This document shows, one piece after another, positions 18,242 through 27,617 of a stretch of DNA of 64,000 nt. The notes beneath the pieces were generated by a model that saw only the letters and a program-made list of their open reading frames with translations, was not told the origin of the DNA and did not search any database. The stretch's first letter is position 1; each line of letters begins with the position of its first letter. The DNA lies in assembly GCF_001317355.1 (NCBI RefSeq), contig NZ_LKET01000028.1, positions 1 to 64,000 on the forward strand. Reading direction: 5' to 3'. The stretch comes from Oxobacter pfennigii. Its GTDB lineage: Bacteria > Bacillota > Clostridia > Clostridiales > Oxobacteraceae. Position numbers and translations under genes: made by a program.

Positions 18242-18318
18242 GGGCCTTTAGCTCAGTTGGTTAGAGCAACCGGCTCATAACCGGTTGGTCCGGGGTTCGA
18301 GTCCCTGAAGGCCCACCA
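18242..18318 (+). tRNA. tRNA with CAT anticodon (Met or lysidine-modified Ile2)
   Basis: 77 nt with CCA; acceptor GGGCCTT/AAGGCCC, anticodon loop CTCATAA. It is not initiator-like, since the first acceptor pair is G-C. Its body resembles Bacillus tRNA-Ile2 (CAT) as well as clostridial tRNA-Met, so the charged amino acid is left open. An identical copy is at 18698. Confidence 0.9.
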
Positions 18319-18323
18319 TTTTA

Positions 18324-18399
18324 GGCCAGATAGCTCAGTCGGTAGAGCAGTGGACTGAAAATCCACGTGTCGTTGGTTCGATTCCGACTCTGGCCACCA
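18324..18399 (+). tRNA. tRNA-Phe (GAA)
   Basis: 76 nt with CCA; acceptor GGCCAGA/TCTGGCC, anticodon GAA in ACTGAAAAT. Confidence 0.96.
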
Positions 18400-18400
18400 G

Positions 18401-18426
18401 AAAAAACCGCTAATAGCGGTTTTTTC
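18401..18426 (+). terminator. Terminator of tRNA cluster 1
   Basis: AAAAACCGCTA/TAGCGGTTTTT hairpin directly after the tRNA-Phe CCA, with a T6 tail. Confidence 0.85.
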
Positions 18427-18590
18427 AATTATATTCATCCTTATGGACGAGCGATATTCACTGACGCGAATGATATTGAACATGACGATAATATTCGCCG
18501 GGACGAATAAGGCTAATATAAATATCATCCTGCATCAGCAGAATATAATTACGCGCTATGTAATGGCACTGTAATATCATTTGCGAAACT
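18427..18590. repeat. Post-tRNA repeat element, copy A
   Basis: The first 90 nt after the terminator match the corresponding part of copy B (18996-19085). The shared core is GATATTC-N8-GAATGATATT, then a second imperfect inverted unit ending CGAATAAG. Similar ATATTC/GAATAT units (AATATCATC) recur to about 18600. No coding frame fits. The rest up to the next promoter is AT-rich with nothing recognised. Confidence 0.65.
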
Positions 18591-18649
18591 AATATCATCT
18601 AACTCCCCTACCCCCTTTAAATTCCAGAGAGATTATTTAAAAAACATTA

Positions 18650-18678
18650 TTGACTTATCAAATGAATTAATATATAAT
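18650..18678 (+). promoter_or_regulatory. Promoter of tRNA cluster 2
   Basis: TTGACT (18650-18655), 17-nt spacer, TATAAT (18673-18678); 19 nt before the first tRNA. Confidence 0.85.
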
Positions 18679-18697
18679 AAGTTTTGTCGTCAAACGA

Positions 18698-18774
18698 GGG
18701 CCTTTAGCTCAGTTGGTTAGAGCAACCGGCTCATAACCGGTTGGTCCGGGGTTCGAGTCCCTGAAGGCCCACCA
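18698..18774 (+). tRNA. tRNA with CAT anticodon (Met or Ile2), copy 2
   Basis: Base-for-base identical to the tRNA at 18242-18318, including CCA. Confidence 0.9.
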
Positions 18775-18777
18775 TTT

Positions 18778-18853
18778 GCTGGCATAGCTCAACAGGCAGA
18801 GCAGCTGACTTGTAATCAGCAGGTTGTTGGTTCAATTCCGACTGCCAGCTCCA
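18778..18853 (+). tRNA. tRNA-Thr (TGT)
   Basis: 76 nt with CCA; acceptor GCTGGCA/TGCCAGC, anticodon TGT in ACTTGTAAT. Confidence 0.96.
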
Positions 18854-18882
18854 CACCACTAAATTTAATAAACATATTTTAT

Positions 18883-18968
18883 GGAGGGATTCCCGAGTGG
18901 CCAAAGGGGGCAGACTGTAAATCTGTTATCGGACGATTTCGATGGTTCGAATCCATCTCCCTCCACCA
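18883..18968 (+). tRNA. tRNA-Tyr (GTA)
   Basis: 86 nt class II tRNA with long variable arm and CCA; acceptor GGAGGGA/TCCCTCC, anticodon GTA in CTGTAAA. Confidence 0.96.
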
Positions 18969-18969
18969 G

Positions 18970-18995
18970 AAAAAACCGCTATTAGCGGTTTTTTT
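18970..18995 (+). terminator. Terminator of tRNA cluster 2
   Basis: AAAAAACCGCTATTAGCGGT plus a T7 tail, nearly identical to the terminator of cluster 1. Confidence 0.88.
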
Positions 18996-19175
18996 CAATT
19001 ATATTCGTCCTGACGACGAGCGATATTCACCAGCATGAATGATATTGCCGATAGCAATGATATTCGCTGCCACGAATAAGACGAATATAATATAATTCTG
19101 CTTCACTATGAAGAAGTTTATAAGAATTTACAGCAAAATGCGTAGTACTTCGTAGATTATTAATATCATCTGTTA
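18996..19175. repeat. Post-tRNA repeat element, copy B
   Basis: Begins CAATTATATTCGTCC and runs in register with copy A: GACGAGCGATATTCACC, GAATGATATTG, then GATATTCGCTGCCACGAATAAG. The later part diverges but retains TTAATATCATCTG. Non-coding; function unknown. Confidence 0.65.
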
Positions 19176-19204
19176 GAGCCGCTAAAAATAGCGCAAAAGC
19201 ATAA

Positions 19205-19486
19205 TCACCTGTACTCCCCCGCCCACTTTCTTACCTCTAGACACTTCTCATATGGCAATACCCATGTTTTAACCTCTTTTCCATCGTTATAGGCCAATGC
19301 CAGCTTATATTCCGTCTCTCCTCTCGTAATGCTCCAATCCTTGTGATTATAAAAAAGAAGCTTGTGATATGTATTGTCTTTCATTTCTATATTAATTGTA
19401 AAATGGATGGGATACTTCCAATCATAGGTCGGAAGGCTTTCTTCATTTATAATAAGTCTACCGTTGGAGCTGTTTATAATACAGCT
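19205..19486 (-). pseudogene. 3' part of a gene cut by an IstB-type element
   Basis: An open minus-strand frame reads LPTYDWKYPIHFTINIEMK, then KLLFYNHKDWSITRGETEYK, and ends VRKWAGEYR-TGA at 19205. It has normal codon character but loses its N-terminus at a TGA near 19487, precisely where IstB homology begins on the other strand. An internal ATG at 19384 would give 59 aa but lacks an RBS. Family not recognised. The small ORF at 20027-20107 may be its original N-terminus. Confidence 0.5.
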
Positions 19487-20004
19487 TCAGCCAGATACAA
19501 ATGCCGCCTGCACTTGATATTGAACAGCTAAAGGCAGCAAGCTTCGTTGATAAGAAAGAAAATCTAATACTTTATGGACTCGTGGGTACCGGCAAGTCGC
19601 ATCTTGCAACTGCAATAGGAGTTGCAGCCTGCAGCAGCGGCAAGAGAGTGAGATTCTTCCGCACAGCATCATTGGTGAACCAACTTAGTGAATCCAAAGC
19701 AAAAGGTGAGCTGAAACGCTTCATGAAACTAATCGAGAAAACGGACCTATTGATATGTGATGAATGGGGTTATATACCCTTTGAAAAGGAAGGATCACAA
19801 TTACTATTCCAAGTAATATCGGAATGCTATGAGAGAAGAAGCGTCATCATTACAACGAATTTAGAATTCAGCAAGTGGAATGGTATTTTCTATGACGAAA
19901 AGCTGACAAGCGCTATTATTGACAGGCTGGTTCATCACAGCCATCTGCTGGTTTATACAGGCCCAAGTCATAGGTTAACACACTCAACCATGAAATCCCA
20001 GTAA
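19479..20004 (+). pseudogene. istB: IstB-like ATPase fragment (IS21-type helper), 5' truncated
   Basis: From about YSFSQIQMPPALD to the C-terminal TGPSHRLTHS this is the AAA+ IstB/DnaC-like helper of IS21 elements: Walker A GLVGTGKS, Walker B LLICDEWGY, sensor ITTNLEFSKW. The usual N-terminal 70-80 residues and istA are absent, so it is a dead remnant. The first in-frame ATG (19501) lacks an RBS. Confidence 0.8.
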
Positions 20005-20026
20005 TGGAAATGGGGTGCTCGGAAAA

Positions 20027-20107
20027 TTAAGTTCCGGAATGTATGGAAAGGTACTTGCCAAAAACAATTAAAAGCTTCTCCTTCTTAAGCTTTGATATGA
20101 CAGACAT
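20027..20107 (-). pseudogene. Short ORF, possibly the N-terminus of the IS-disrupted gene
   Basis: 26 codons (MSVISKLKKEKLLIVFGKYL...) with a strong upstream GGGGAGGATAGGGTG. It ends just beyond the istB fragment on the same strand as the 19205 fragment, so the two may be halves of one gene split by the insertion. This is inference from geometry only. Confidence 0.3.
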
Positions 20108-20286
20108 CACCCTATCCTCCCCTGTTTTGGTTTATGTCCTGAATAAAATATTATCCATTGGTATTCGGCAGATAATAAAGTTTGAACTCGGAATACCTTG
20201 GTACACCAATTATAAAATTTAGGTTGAATAATAAATGTACAAAGTAGCCAAGTTTATAAGTGAAATTAACCCTCCTCAGGAATTAA

Positions 20287-20318
20287 AAAAAGGCTTGTGT
20301 TATCAGCAAAGCCTTTTT
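20287..20318 (-). terminator. Terminator downstream of speD
   Basis: AAAAAGGCTT/AAGCCTTTTT stem, 12-nt loop, T-rich on the minus strand, about 70 nt past the speD stop. The rest of 20108-20390 shows nothing recognisable. Confidence 0.75.
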
Positions 20319-20390
20319 ATATATAATGTAATTATTTTTTTAAAATTATGAATTTGAAGATATGAATTTTGTGTGTTTCTTTAAGTACTT

Positions 20391-20771
20391 TTACAGACTT
20401 GACGCTTTTACTGAAACCGGCTGGTCAAAAAGGCCTCTTTTAACTTCAGTAGCTGTCATATGCTTGGCGTTGAACTTCTCAGTCAAGTAGTTGCATGCAT
20501 CCCAAGGATTAATCCTGTCACCGCAGGTGAAAACGTCAACTGCAGCATAGCCTAGCTCAGGCCAAGTATGAATGGTAAGATGTGATTCTGATATTACGAC
20601 AACCCCGCTTACCCCTTGTGGACTAAATTTATGAAACGCAACTTCACGTACTTCAGCACCTGCTTCCAAAGCTGAATCTACCATAATCCTCTCAATCAAT
20701 TCCCTGTCGTTAAGTGTTTGTGGATTACATCCATAAATTTCTGCCAAAATATGACGGCCCAAAGTGTTCAT
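20391..20771 (-). CDS. speD: S-adenosylmethionine decarboxylase proenzyme (prokaryotic short type)
   Basis: 126 aa pyruvoyl-dependent enzyme supplying aminopropyl groups for spermidine. Self-cleavage occurs at E-S in [10 protein letters not shown], where Ser becomes the pyruvoyl group; the HTWPE and FTCGD motifs with the catalytic His and Cys are present. AAGGAGGCAAAG precedes the ATG. No speE or speA lies nearby; the 291 nt upstream hold no other gene. Confidence 0.95.
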   Translation of the reverse strand: MNTLGRHILAEIYGCNPQTLNDRELIERIMVDSALEAGAEVREVAFHKFSPQGVSGVVVISESHLTIHTWPELGYAAVDVFTCGDRINPWDACNYLTEKFNAKHMTATEVKRGLFDQPVSVKASSL

Positions 20772-21001
20772 CGTATTATCTTTGCCTCCTTTTCCAGACT
20801 ATAGTAATAATTTATTAATTTTCAATAAGCTAATTCTATCAGAAACATGGAAAAAGTCAATACATTACATCAAAAATTTTACTTACCTTAAATAAAGTCA
20901 TTCTAACTCGGTATTTCTCATTTTTACTCTGCTTTTTATCCAAAGTTATTAATATTTCAGGAATAATATATATTATGCCAAAGTATAAAAATGTTGAATA
21001 C

Positions 21002-21036
21002 AAAATAAGACAATGAAAAATTCACTGTCTTATTTT
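21002..21036 (-). terminator. Terminator of the ispH-S1 operon
   Basis: 14-bp stem AAAATAAGACAATG / CACTGTCTTATTTT with one mismatch, 27 nt after the stop codon. Confidence 0.75.
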
Positions 21037-21062
21037 ATCAATTTAGTTTTAAAACTTAAAAA

Positions 21063-23066
21063 TTATTCGCTTACTTTGCTGTCAATAACGTCCTGGATGG
21101 TTGTTTGAACTTCTTCTTTTGCTGCTTCTTCGAAAACTTCTACATCAACATTTTCGGTTTCTGCTGCATCTTTGATGCTAAGGCTCAATCTCTTGTTCTC
21201 TGCATTAATTTCGATTATCTTTGCAGTAACTGTCTCCCCTACCTTTAAGGCATCTTCCACTTTGTTTATTCTCTTATCGCTTATATTTGATATATGAACC
21301 AAACCGTCAAGGCCGGGCTCTATTTCAATGAAAGCTCCGAAGGAAGCTATTCTTACAACTTTGCCTGTAACAATATCCCCTATTTTAAATTTGCTGTCAA
21401 TATCGCCCCAGGGTTCTGACAAGGTCTTTTTAAGGCTTAAGGATATGCGCTCCTTGTCTTTGTCAACGGAGAGAACATAAACTTCAACGGAATCTCCCTC
21501 TTTAACCACTTCGGATGGATGTTTTACCCTTCCCCAAGACAGCTCTGAAATATGGATAAGGCCGTCAACGCCGCCTAAATCAACAAAGGCACCAAAATCA
21601 GTAATTCTTATAACTTTGCCTGATATCACCTGACCAGCTTCAAGGTTTTCAAACAATGCTTTCTTTTTGTTTTTGATTTCCTCTCCTAAAACAGCTTTTC
21701 TTGAACCGATTACCCTTCTCTTTTCAGGATTGTATTCAGAGATTATGATATCAAATTCCTGTTTTAAGTATTGAGACATATCCTCAACATATCTTATATC
21801 CAGTTGTGAAGCAGGAATGAAAACCTGTACTCCCTTAACATCTGCAATTACTCCGCCCTTTACTATCTGGGCTACGCGAGCAGTAAGCTTTGTTTTACTT
21901 TTATGGGCCTCTTCAATATATTCTAGGCTTTTTTCAGCATCAACAAGCTTTTTGGATAAAAGTACGTTACCCTCACCATCATTAACCTTTAAGATATAAA
22001 CATCAAGCTCATCTCCGGGATTTAAAATGTCTCTCGGTGAAACGTCGCCGCTTATGGTAAGTTCGGATCTTGGAATAAGGCCGTCTGCCTTATAACCGAT
22101 ATCTACTGAAGCTTCATCGTCATTAACATATATTATCTTACCTTTGACGATATCTCCCTGAGATATTTTCTTAAAGGTTTTCTCGTATTCATCCATAATG
22201 TTTTGTTCATTATTTTCCTCATTTATGTTTGTTAAATCACTCATTTTATCAATTGCCTCCTTTATTATCCAGTCAGGTGTTGAAGCACCTGCTGTTATGC
22301 CCAATGTTTTTACATTTTTTATTTTTTCAACATCCATTTCATTGATAGTTTCAATGTGGTATGTCTTATCACAATATTTTTTGCATATTTCCACCAGTTT
22401 TTTGGTATTGGAACTGTTGTATCCGCCTAGGACAATTAATGAATCACTTTTCTTTGCAATTTCTTCTGCTGATTTTTGCCTCTGCTCAGTGGCAGTGCAA
22501 ATAGTATTAAAAACAATGATTTCTTTGGAAATTTTAAGAATTAAAGGTACCATCAACGCCCATTTATCCGAATTCATGGTGGTTTGGGATACAACGCATA
22601 TTTTCGGGTATTTCGGCAGGTTATTAATTTCTTCCTCTGAATTTACTATAACTGCCGAATTATCGCACCATCCGTTGATTCCATGTACCTCCGGATGGGC
22701 AGGATCGCCTACTATAATAATTTGATAATTCTTATTATAATATTCCTCAACTTTTTTATGAATATATTCAACATAGGGACATGTTGCATCCACTATATCA
22801 ACCTTTTTATCCCTCAATGTACCTATTACTTCCTTGGAAACACCGTGGGATCTTATGATAACAGTATCATTTTCCTTCAAATCTTCAATAGATGGCAGTG
22901 CAATAATGCCTTTTTGCTCCAATTCATTTACCACTGTACTATTATGGATTATGGGACCGTATGTATAAATTCTACCCCCTTTATCGTTAGTTGTTTTGTA
23001 CACGGTAGATACTGCATTCTTTACACCGAAACAAAAGCCTGAATAATCTGCCACAATGATATTCAA
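21063..23066 (-). CDS. ispH: Fusion: HMBPP reductase IspH + ribosomal protein S1
   Basis: 667 aa. Residues 1-285 are IspH, the last enzyme of the MEP isoprenoid pathway, with the three [4Fe-4S] ligands C12, C96 and C190. Residues about 298-645 hold four S1 RNA-binding repeats (for example [20 protein letters not shown]), the ribosomal protein S1-like part. The fusion is known from clostridia; no stop, RBS or frame change separates the halves, so one polypeptide is made. The neighbour upstream is cmk, which also sits beside rpsA in other bacteria. Confidence 0.95.
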   Translation of the reverse strand: MNIIVADYSGFCFGVKNAVSTVYKTTNDKGGRIYTYGPIIHNSTVVNELEQKGIIALPSIEDLKENDTVIIRSHGVSKEVIGTLRDKKVDIVDATCPYVEYIHKKVEEYYNKNYQIIIVGDPAHPEVHGINGWCDNSAVIVNSEEEINNLPKYPKICVVSQTTMNSDKWALMVPLILKISKEIIVFNTICTATEQRQKSAEEIAKKSDSLIVLGGYNSSNTKKLVEICKKYCDKTYHIETINEMDVEKIKNVKTLGITAGASTPDWIIKEAIDKMSDLTNINEENNEQNIMDEYEKTFKKISQGDIVKGKIIYVNDDEASVDIGYKADGLIPRSELTISGDVSPRDILNPGDELDVYILKVNDGEGNVLLSKKLVDAEKSLEYIEEAHKSKTKLTARVAQIVKGGVIADVKGVQVFIPASQLDIRYVEDMSQYLKQEFDIIISEYNPEKRRVIGSRKAVLGEEIKNKKKALFENLEAGQVISGKVIRITDFGAFVDLGGVDGLIHISELSWGRVKHPSEVVKEGDSVEVYVLSVDKDKERISLSLKKTLSEPWGDIDSKFKIGDIVTGKVVRIASFGAFIEIEPGLDGLVHISNISDKRINKVEDALKVGETVTAKIIEINAENKRLSLSIKDAAETENVDVEVFEEAAKEEVQTTIQDVIDSKVSE

Positions 23067-23099
23067 TTTAATCCCCCCAGATTGAGAGTTTAAGAGATG

Positions 23100-23756
23100 T
23101 CATAGTTTGGGTTTTATGATTTTTAAAATCTCCTCAACTACCATTTCTATGTCCTTGCCTGTTGTATCAACTACGGCGGCGTCATGAGCTTTTTTTAAGG
23201 GATTAAGTGCTCTTGTGCTGTCCAATTCATCCCTGGCTAATATTTCATTTTTAATTTCTCCAAGATTTGCATCCAATCCCTTTAATAAAATTTCCTTGTA
23301 TCTTCGAACAGACCTCTCATCGGCAGAAGCAGTAAGAAATACCTTTACATCAGCATCTTTTAATACGTTTGTGCCGATATCCCGCCCATCCATAACAACA
23401 CTTCTGTTTCTGGCAAACTCTCTTTGTAAATCCACCAGTTTTTTTCTTACCTGGGGTATGGCGGAAACGGAAGAAACCGTTCTATTAATGACCTGCTGCC
23501 TTATTTCATGAGTAACGTCTTTGTTGTTTAAAAATACTTTGTCATCCATAATGTCGATTTTTATATGTTTAAGGATTTCTTCAATCTTGTCAATATCTTC
23601 AATGGAAATATTCTTATTAAGAAGCTCTAAAGTGACAGCTCTATACATTGCACCAGTGTCTATATATAGGATTTGAAGCCTGTTGGCAATGATTCTGGCT
23701 ATGGTGCTCTTGCCTGCACCTGCCGGACCATCTATCGCTACAACGATTTTATTCAT
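23100..23756 (-). CDS. cmk: Cytidylate kinase
   Basis: 218 aa (d)CMP kinase. P-loop GPAGAGKST (10-18), DTGAMYR substrate motif and DGRDIGTNV. It is placed 33 nt upstream of the IspH-S1 fusion and after aroH in the same operon. Confidence 0.96.
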   Translation of the reverse strand: MNKIVVAIDGPAGAGKSTIARIIANRLQILYIDTGAMYRAVTLELLNKNISIEDIDKIEEILKHIKIDIMDDKVFLNNKDVTHEIRQQVINRTVSSVSAIPQVRKKLVDLQREFARNRSVVMDGRDIGTNVLKDADVKVFLTASADERSVRRYKEILLKGLDANLGEIKNEILARDELDSTRALNPLKKAHDAAVVDTTGKDIEMVVEEILKIIKPKL

Positions 23757-23855
23757 TGCAAAACCTCCAGTGCAAATTTCACAAAAGTAGTTATTCTATA
23801 TTTTTTATAAAAATCCTTTTTTTATATTACAGAAAATGCAATTTTAAATACAAGT

Positions 23856-24218
23856 TTAATTCAAAGAAGTCAAATCCGGCCTTAAAACTACAGCGCCTTC
23901 CATATATATATGTTTTACTTCTTTTTGAGAAATAACCTTGTTTGCATTAATTAATACCCTTATGCATCTTGTAAGGCTGCCCTCCACATACATTTCATTA
24001 AAACACATAAGCCCTGCGTTTGTAATGCCTAAACTTCTGGCAGCTACAGCTGGATAAGCAGATTTTAAATCTCTTGTGCATGTAAAAAAAATACTTATTA
24101 TGTCATCGGTATTAAGGCTGTTCTTTTCTATTATGCTTTTAAGCAAATCCGAAGTAGCCTTGTAAATTTCCTCCTTGGTATCTTCCTTTACAGTTATCGC
24201 TCCTCTGATGGCAATCAA
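23856..24218 (-). CDS. aroH: Chorismate mutase, AroH type
   Basis: 120 aa, the monofunctional trimeric AroH fold. N-terminal RGA(I)TV with the catalytic Arg, the FTCTRDL(K)SAYPA segment and RCIRVL with the second Arg are conserved. It makes prephenate for Phe/Tyr. No other shikimate gene is near. It is flanked by the flavoprotein gene and cmk at short spacing. Confidence 0.93.
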   Translation of the reverse strand: MIAIRGAITVKEDTKEEIYKATSDLLKSIIEKNSLNTDDIISIFFTCTRDLKSAYPAVAARSLGITNAGLMCFNEMYVEGSLTRCIRVLINANKVISQKEVKHIYMEGAVVLRPDLTSLN

Positions 24219-24245
24219 TTAAAACACTCCCCTATACTTAAAATT

Positions 24246-25481
24246 TTAAGCATTCAGACCGGCACAGTACCCGGTGGAAAATGCTATCTGTAAGTTAAAA
24301 CCGCCGGTTAATCCGTCTACATCTATAACTTCACCGGCAAAATACAAGCCTTTAACAATTTTTGATTCCATGGTTGAAGGATTTATCTCCTTTACGCTGA
24401 CTCCTCCTGCCGTTACTATCGCCTCTTTAATAGGCCTGGTACAGGTAATGGTAAGGGTTAAATTTTGAAGGAGCTTAACTAAACTAATACGCTCATCTCT
24501 TGTTATCTGATTTACTTCCTTGTTTTCATGGATTCCGCTCAACTCTATTATGACAGGAATCATCTTTTGAGGCAGGAGGCTATCTAAAGAGTTTTTGAAC
24601 ATTTTGTTTGAGTAAATTTCAAAATCCTTCTGTACTCTTTTGTCGAGCTGTTCAAAGGTTAATCCCGGCTTTAAATTAATGGAAAGTTTAACCTCATCGG
24701 GTAGCCTGTCGACTACGAATCTGCTGGCAGATAATATGATGGGTCCCGATACTCCAAAATGGGTGAATATCATCTCCCCTAGTTGCTCAAAAATCACTTT
24801 GTTTTTAAATGATACATTGACTGAAGCATTTTTAAGAGAGAGACCTTGAAGCTTTTTAACCCATTCTTCCTTTGCAGTTAATGGGATAAGAGAAGGCCTT
24901 ATTTTAGTTACAGTATGTCCAGCCTTTTTCGCAAATTTATATCCATCGCCGGTAGAGCCGGTCAATGGATAGGACATTCCGCCGGTGGCAATAATTACGG
25001 AGTCGCATGGAAGCTCTCTGTTATTTAAAATTACGCCCTTTATTTCATTATTCACAATAATTATATCACTAACTTCACTGTTGAACATAATGTTTACATC
25101 ATGCTTCTTTAAATGGTTTTCAAAAGCTTTGATAATATCGCTGGATTTATCGGATTCAGGGAAAACTCTGTTTCCCCGTTCGATTTTTAATTTAACGCCC
25201 ATATCTTCTATCATATTCATCAAATCATGGTTTGAAAATGTATACAGGGCACTGTATAAAAAGCTGCTGTTTCCGGGTATGTTGCTCATTATTTCCTCTA
25301 TTTCAAGGGAAGTAGTGATATTGCACCTTCCCTTCCCGGTTATATATACCTTTTTACCCAGCTTTTCATTCTTTTCTATCAAAATAACCTTTTTGCCTTC
25401 CTTTGCAGCAATTAAAGAAGCCATCATACCGGCAGCACCGCCGCCAATAACTATAATATTATTCAAATCATTAACCTCCAA
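24246..25481 (-). CDS. NAD(P)/FAD-dependent oxidoreductase, HI0933 family
   Basis: 411 aa flavoprotein of the HI0933/YtfP (BaiN-like) family. GxGxxG at IIVIGGGAAGMMAS, an internal ATGGMSYPLTGSTGDG block and C-terminal GEVIDVDGLTGGFNLQ typical of the family. True substrate unknown. Precedes aroH by 27 nt and likely heads the aroH-cmk-ispH/S1 operon. Confidence 0.88.
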   Translation of the reverse strand: MEVNDLNNIIVIGGGAAGMMASLIAAKEGKKVILIEKNEKLGKKVYITGKGRCNITTSLEIEEIMSNIPGNSSFLYSALYTFSNHDLMNMIEDMGVKLKIERGNRVFPESDKSSDIIKAFENHLKKHDVNIMFNSEVSDIIIVNNEIKGVILNNRELPCDSVIIATGGMSYPLTGSTGDGYKFAKKAGHTVTKIRPSLIPLTAKEEWVKKLQGLSLKNASVNVSFKNKVIFEQLGEMIFTHFGVSGPIILSASRFVVDRLPDEVKLSINLKPGLTFEQLDKRVQKDFEIYSNKMFKNSLDSLLPQKMIPVIIELSGIHENKEVNQITRDERISLVKLLQNLTLTITCTRPIKEAIVTAGGVSVKEINPSTMESKIVKGLYFAGEVIDVDGLTGGFNLQIAFSTGYCAGLNA

Positions 25482-25534
25482 GATAAAGGCGTCATTATTA
25501 AAATTATTGTTTCCTGATTTTATTTATATAATTT

Positions 25535-25561
25535 AAAAAACGGTGGTTTTATACACCGTTT
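25535..25561 (-). terminator. Terminator of the rpiR-type gene
   Basis: AAACGGTG/CACCGTTT stem, 8-nt loop, T6 on the minus strand, 23 nt after the stop. Confidence 0.8.
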
Positions 25562-25584
25562 ATGTCTCTTATCAAAGCCGGAAC

Positions 25585-26463
25585 TTATATAAAGCCGTCC
25601 CTTTCCGCATATACTTTTTGCTCATCCCATATGCGCTCAAGTTTTTCAAAGGTATTGGAGGTTTTATCCTTCTCCCTTAACCCTACAGCAATTATGAGTG
25701 CATTTATAACGCTTAAGGGAGCAACAAGAGAATCAACAAAAGATGCCATATTGCTTTGGGCAAGCAAGGTATAGTCTGCATCCGCCGATAAAGGTGAAAG
25801 AAGGCTGTCAGTCAATGCAATGGCCGTAGCCCCGTTATTTTTAGCATACCTTAATGCTTCTATGGTTCTGCTTGAATATCTGGGGAAGCCGATACCTATA
25901 AAAAGGTCGTTTTCATCCAGCCTTAAAAGCTGCTCAAAGGCATCGCTTACACCATAGTTTACCACCCTTACATTATCCAGTATGAGATTTAAATAAAATC
26001 CAAGGAAATCCGCCAGAGCAGTTGAACTCCGAAGTCCCATTATGTATATTCTGCGGGCTTTTAGAATTCTGTTTATTACCTCTTCAAAGGTGTTGCTGTT
26101 TATCTTCTCCAAAGTGCCTCTTATGTTGTCAATATCGGCTTTTAATACATTTTTAAGTGCATTTTCTTCGCTTATGAAATCGCTTGAAAGTTCTATTCTC
26201 TGGATGGTGGTGAGCTTGGTTTTAATGAGCTCCTGCAATGCCTTCTGAAGCTTGGGATAACCGTTATATCCCAGCTCATCGGCAAACCTTACCACTGTTG
26301 ATTCACTGACCCCTACACTGTTTCCCAATTTGGAAGCAGTCATAAAGGCGGCCTTGTCATAATGCTTTAGTATAAACTCGGCAATCAGCTTTTGACCTTT
26401 ACTCATACGCTGGAATTTCGACTGTATAAGTTTTATGAGATCCTGATTATCTTCCATGCTCAT
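25585..26463 (-). CDS. MurR/RpiR-family transcriptional regulator
   Basis: 292 aa. The N-terminal HTH_6 domain (about 1-80, SKLGNSVGVSESTVVRFADELG) is followed by a SIS sugar-phosphate-binding domain (about 125-265, IYIMGLRSSTALADFL). Such regulators respond to phosphosugars. No sugar-catabolic gene is adjacent, so the target is unknown. It has its own terminator. Confidence 0.88.
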   Translation of the reverse strand: MSMEDNQDLIKLIQSKFQRMSKGQKLIAEFILKHYDKAAFMTASKLGNSVGVSESTVVRFADELGYNGYPKLQKALQELIKTKLTTIQRIELSSDFISEENALKNVLKADIDNIRGTLEKINSNTFEEVINRILKARRIYIMGLRSSTALADFLGFYLNLILDNVRVVNYGVSDAFEQLLRLDENDLFIGIGFPRYSSRTIEALRYAKNNGATAIALTDSLLSPLSADADYTLLAQSNMASFVDSLVAPLSVINALIIAVGLREKDKTSNTFEKLERIWDEQKVYAERDGFI

Positions 26464-26587
26464 CTTCCTTTAAAATTATTTTGCCTACATATCTATAAAA
26501 TAACAGAAAATTGCAGCTAATTTCAATAAAATGCAATATTCAATTCATTTTAACATTACAAGGCTACAATTTCAACAATGCAAGGAG

Positions 26588-26752
26588 TTATTCTTCGTAT
26601 ATTGTTATCACCTGCTTATTGTCCTTTATAGCCATTCCGAAAATAAGATTTTTATGCTTCAGTGATTTGTTTAAAAAGTCCACAATCTCATAAAGTTTAG
26701 GATTTCCCTCATATATTTTTTGACCGATTACATTTAATTGTTCCTTTTCCAT
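26588..26752 (-). CDS. DUF4264 (YpmA-like) small protein
   Basis: 54 aa, similar along its length to Bacillus YpmA: L(Y)EIVDFLNKSLK, then L(I)FGMAI and a final TIYE. Function unknown. AAGGAG 6 nt before ATG 26752 decides the start. That ATG overlaps the region of the surE stop codon, so the two genes are translationally linked. Confidence 0.78.
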   Translation of the reverse strand: MEKEQLNVIGQKIYEGNPKLYEIVDFLNKSLKHKNLIFGMAIKDNKQVITIYEE

Positions 26753-26754
26753 TC

Positions 26755-27519
26755 TTACTCCTTCATAAACCATTTGCTGATTTTATTTATATATTCATAT
26801 TTTGTCAGCTCAAAATGCATGGGTGTTACGGAAACATAGTTATTTTCAACAGCGTATATATCTGTGGCGTTATTGTTTTCCGTCTTTACTATATCCCCTG
26901 TAAGCCAGTAGTGAATATTGCCTTGTGGGTCTAACCTCTCTTCATAGTTGTTATTATATTTTCTGTCCCCTAAGCTGGTTGCTATAATTCCTTTTATCTC
27001 ATCTTTTTTAACAGGCGGGACGTTTACATTTAGAACAGTGCCTGGAAGAAATTTTTCGGATAAATATTTTCTATATATTTCATAAGCATAATGGGCAGCT
27101 GCATCATAATCCCGGCTGCCATTGCCCTGGGACAGAGAAATTGCAATTGAAGGAATGCCTAAGAGCGCTCCTTCTATAGCTGCAGATACCGTTCCGGAAT
27201 ATAAAACATCACTACCTAAATTGCCTCCGTCGTTTATGCCGGATAATACTACATCAAACTTTTCTTCAGCAAATTTCTCATAGGCCAGTTTTACACAATC
27301 TACGGGAGTCCCGGAGACTGCATAGGCCTTACAGTTTAAGTTATAAAAGCTGTATTGCAAAACCGTTATGGGACCATGCATTGTTATGGAATGGGAGCAG
27401 GCGCTTCTTTGTCTGTCGGGGGCTGAAATTACTACATTTCCTTCATGTATGAATTGTTTTGTCAAAGCATAAATGCCTGGTGAATCTATGCCGTCATCAT
27501 TGGTTATTAATATATTCAT
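26755..27519 (-). CDS. surE: 5'/3'-nucleotidase SurE
   Basis: 254 aa. Metal site NDDG at residues 7-10, plus SxHSITM(H) and GINDGGN(LG) motifs of the SurE phosphatase family. Dephosphorylates nucleoside monophosphates. Length is typical. Starts its own transcription unit, divergent from the gene at 27618. Confidence 0.95.
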   Translation of the reverse strand: MNILITNDDGIDSPGIYALTKQFIHEGNVVISAPDRQRSACSHSITMHGPITVLQYSFYNLNCKAYAVSGTPVDCVKLAYEKFAEEKFDVVLSGINDGGNLGSDVLYSGTVSAAIEGALLGIPSIAISLSQGNGSRDYDAAAHYAYEIYRKYLSEKFLPGTVLNVNVPPVKKDEIKGIIATSLGDRKYNNNYEERLDPQGNIHYWLTGDIVKTENNNATDIYAVENNYVSVTPMHFELTKYEYINKISKWFMKE

Positions 27520-27617
27520 AATTAACCATCCTTTCAGTTAATAATATTACTATGACTCAGAAATAATTTGCACTATACATTATTATAATCAATTTTAGCA
27601 AGTTTAGGAGGCAAAAA

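Noticed and set aside
18253-18528. 91-aa minus-strand frame across the tRNA cluster
   Set aside because: It is the antisense of tRNA genes (the WWAFRDSNPGPTGYEPVALTN-like string is a well-known artefact), not a protein gene.
18427-19175. CRISPR-like repetition after the tRNA clusters
   Set aside because: The units are imperfect inverted repeats without constant length or regular unique spacers, and no cas gene is present.
19343-19531. 62-aa plus-strand frame before istB
   Set aside because: No RBS; it is antisense to the protein-like minus-strand fragment and spans the insertion junction.
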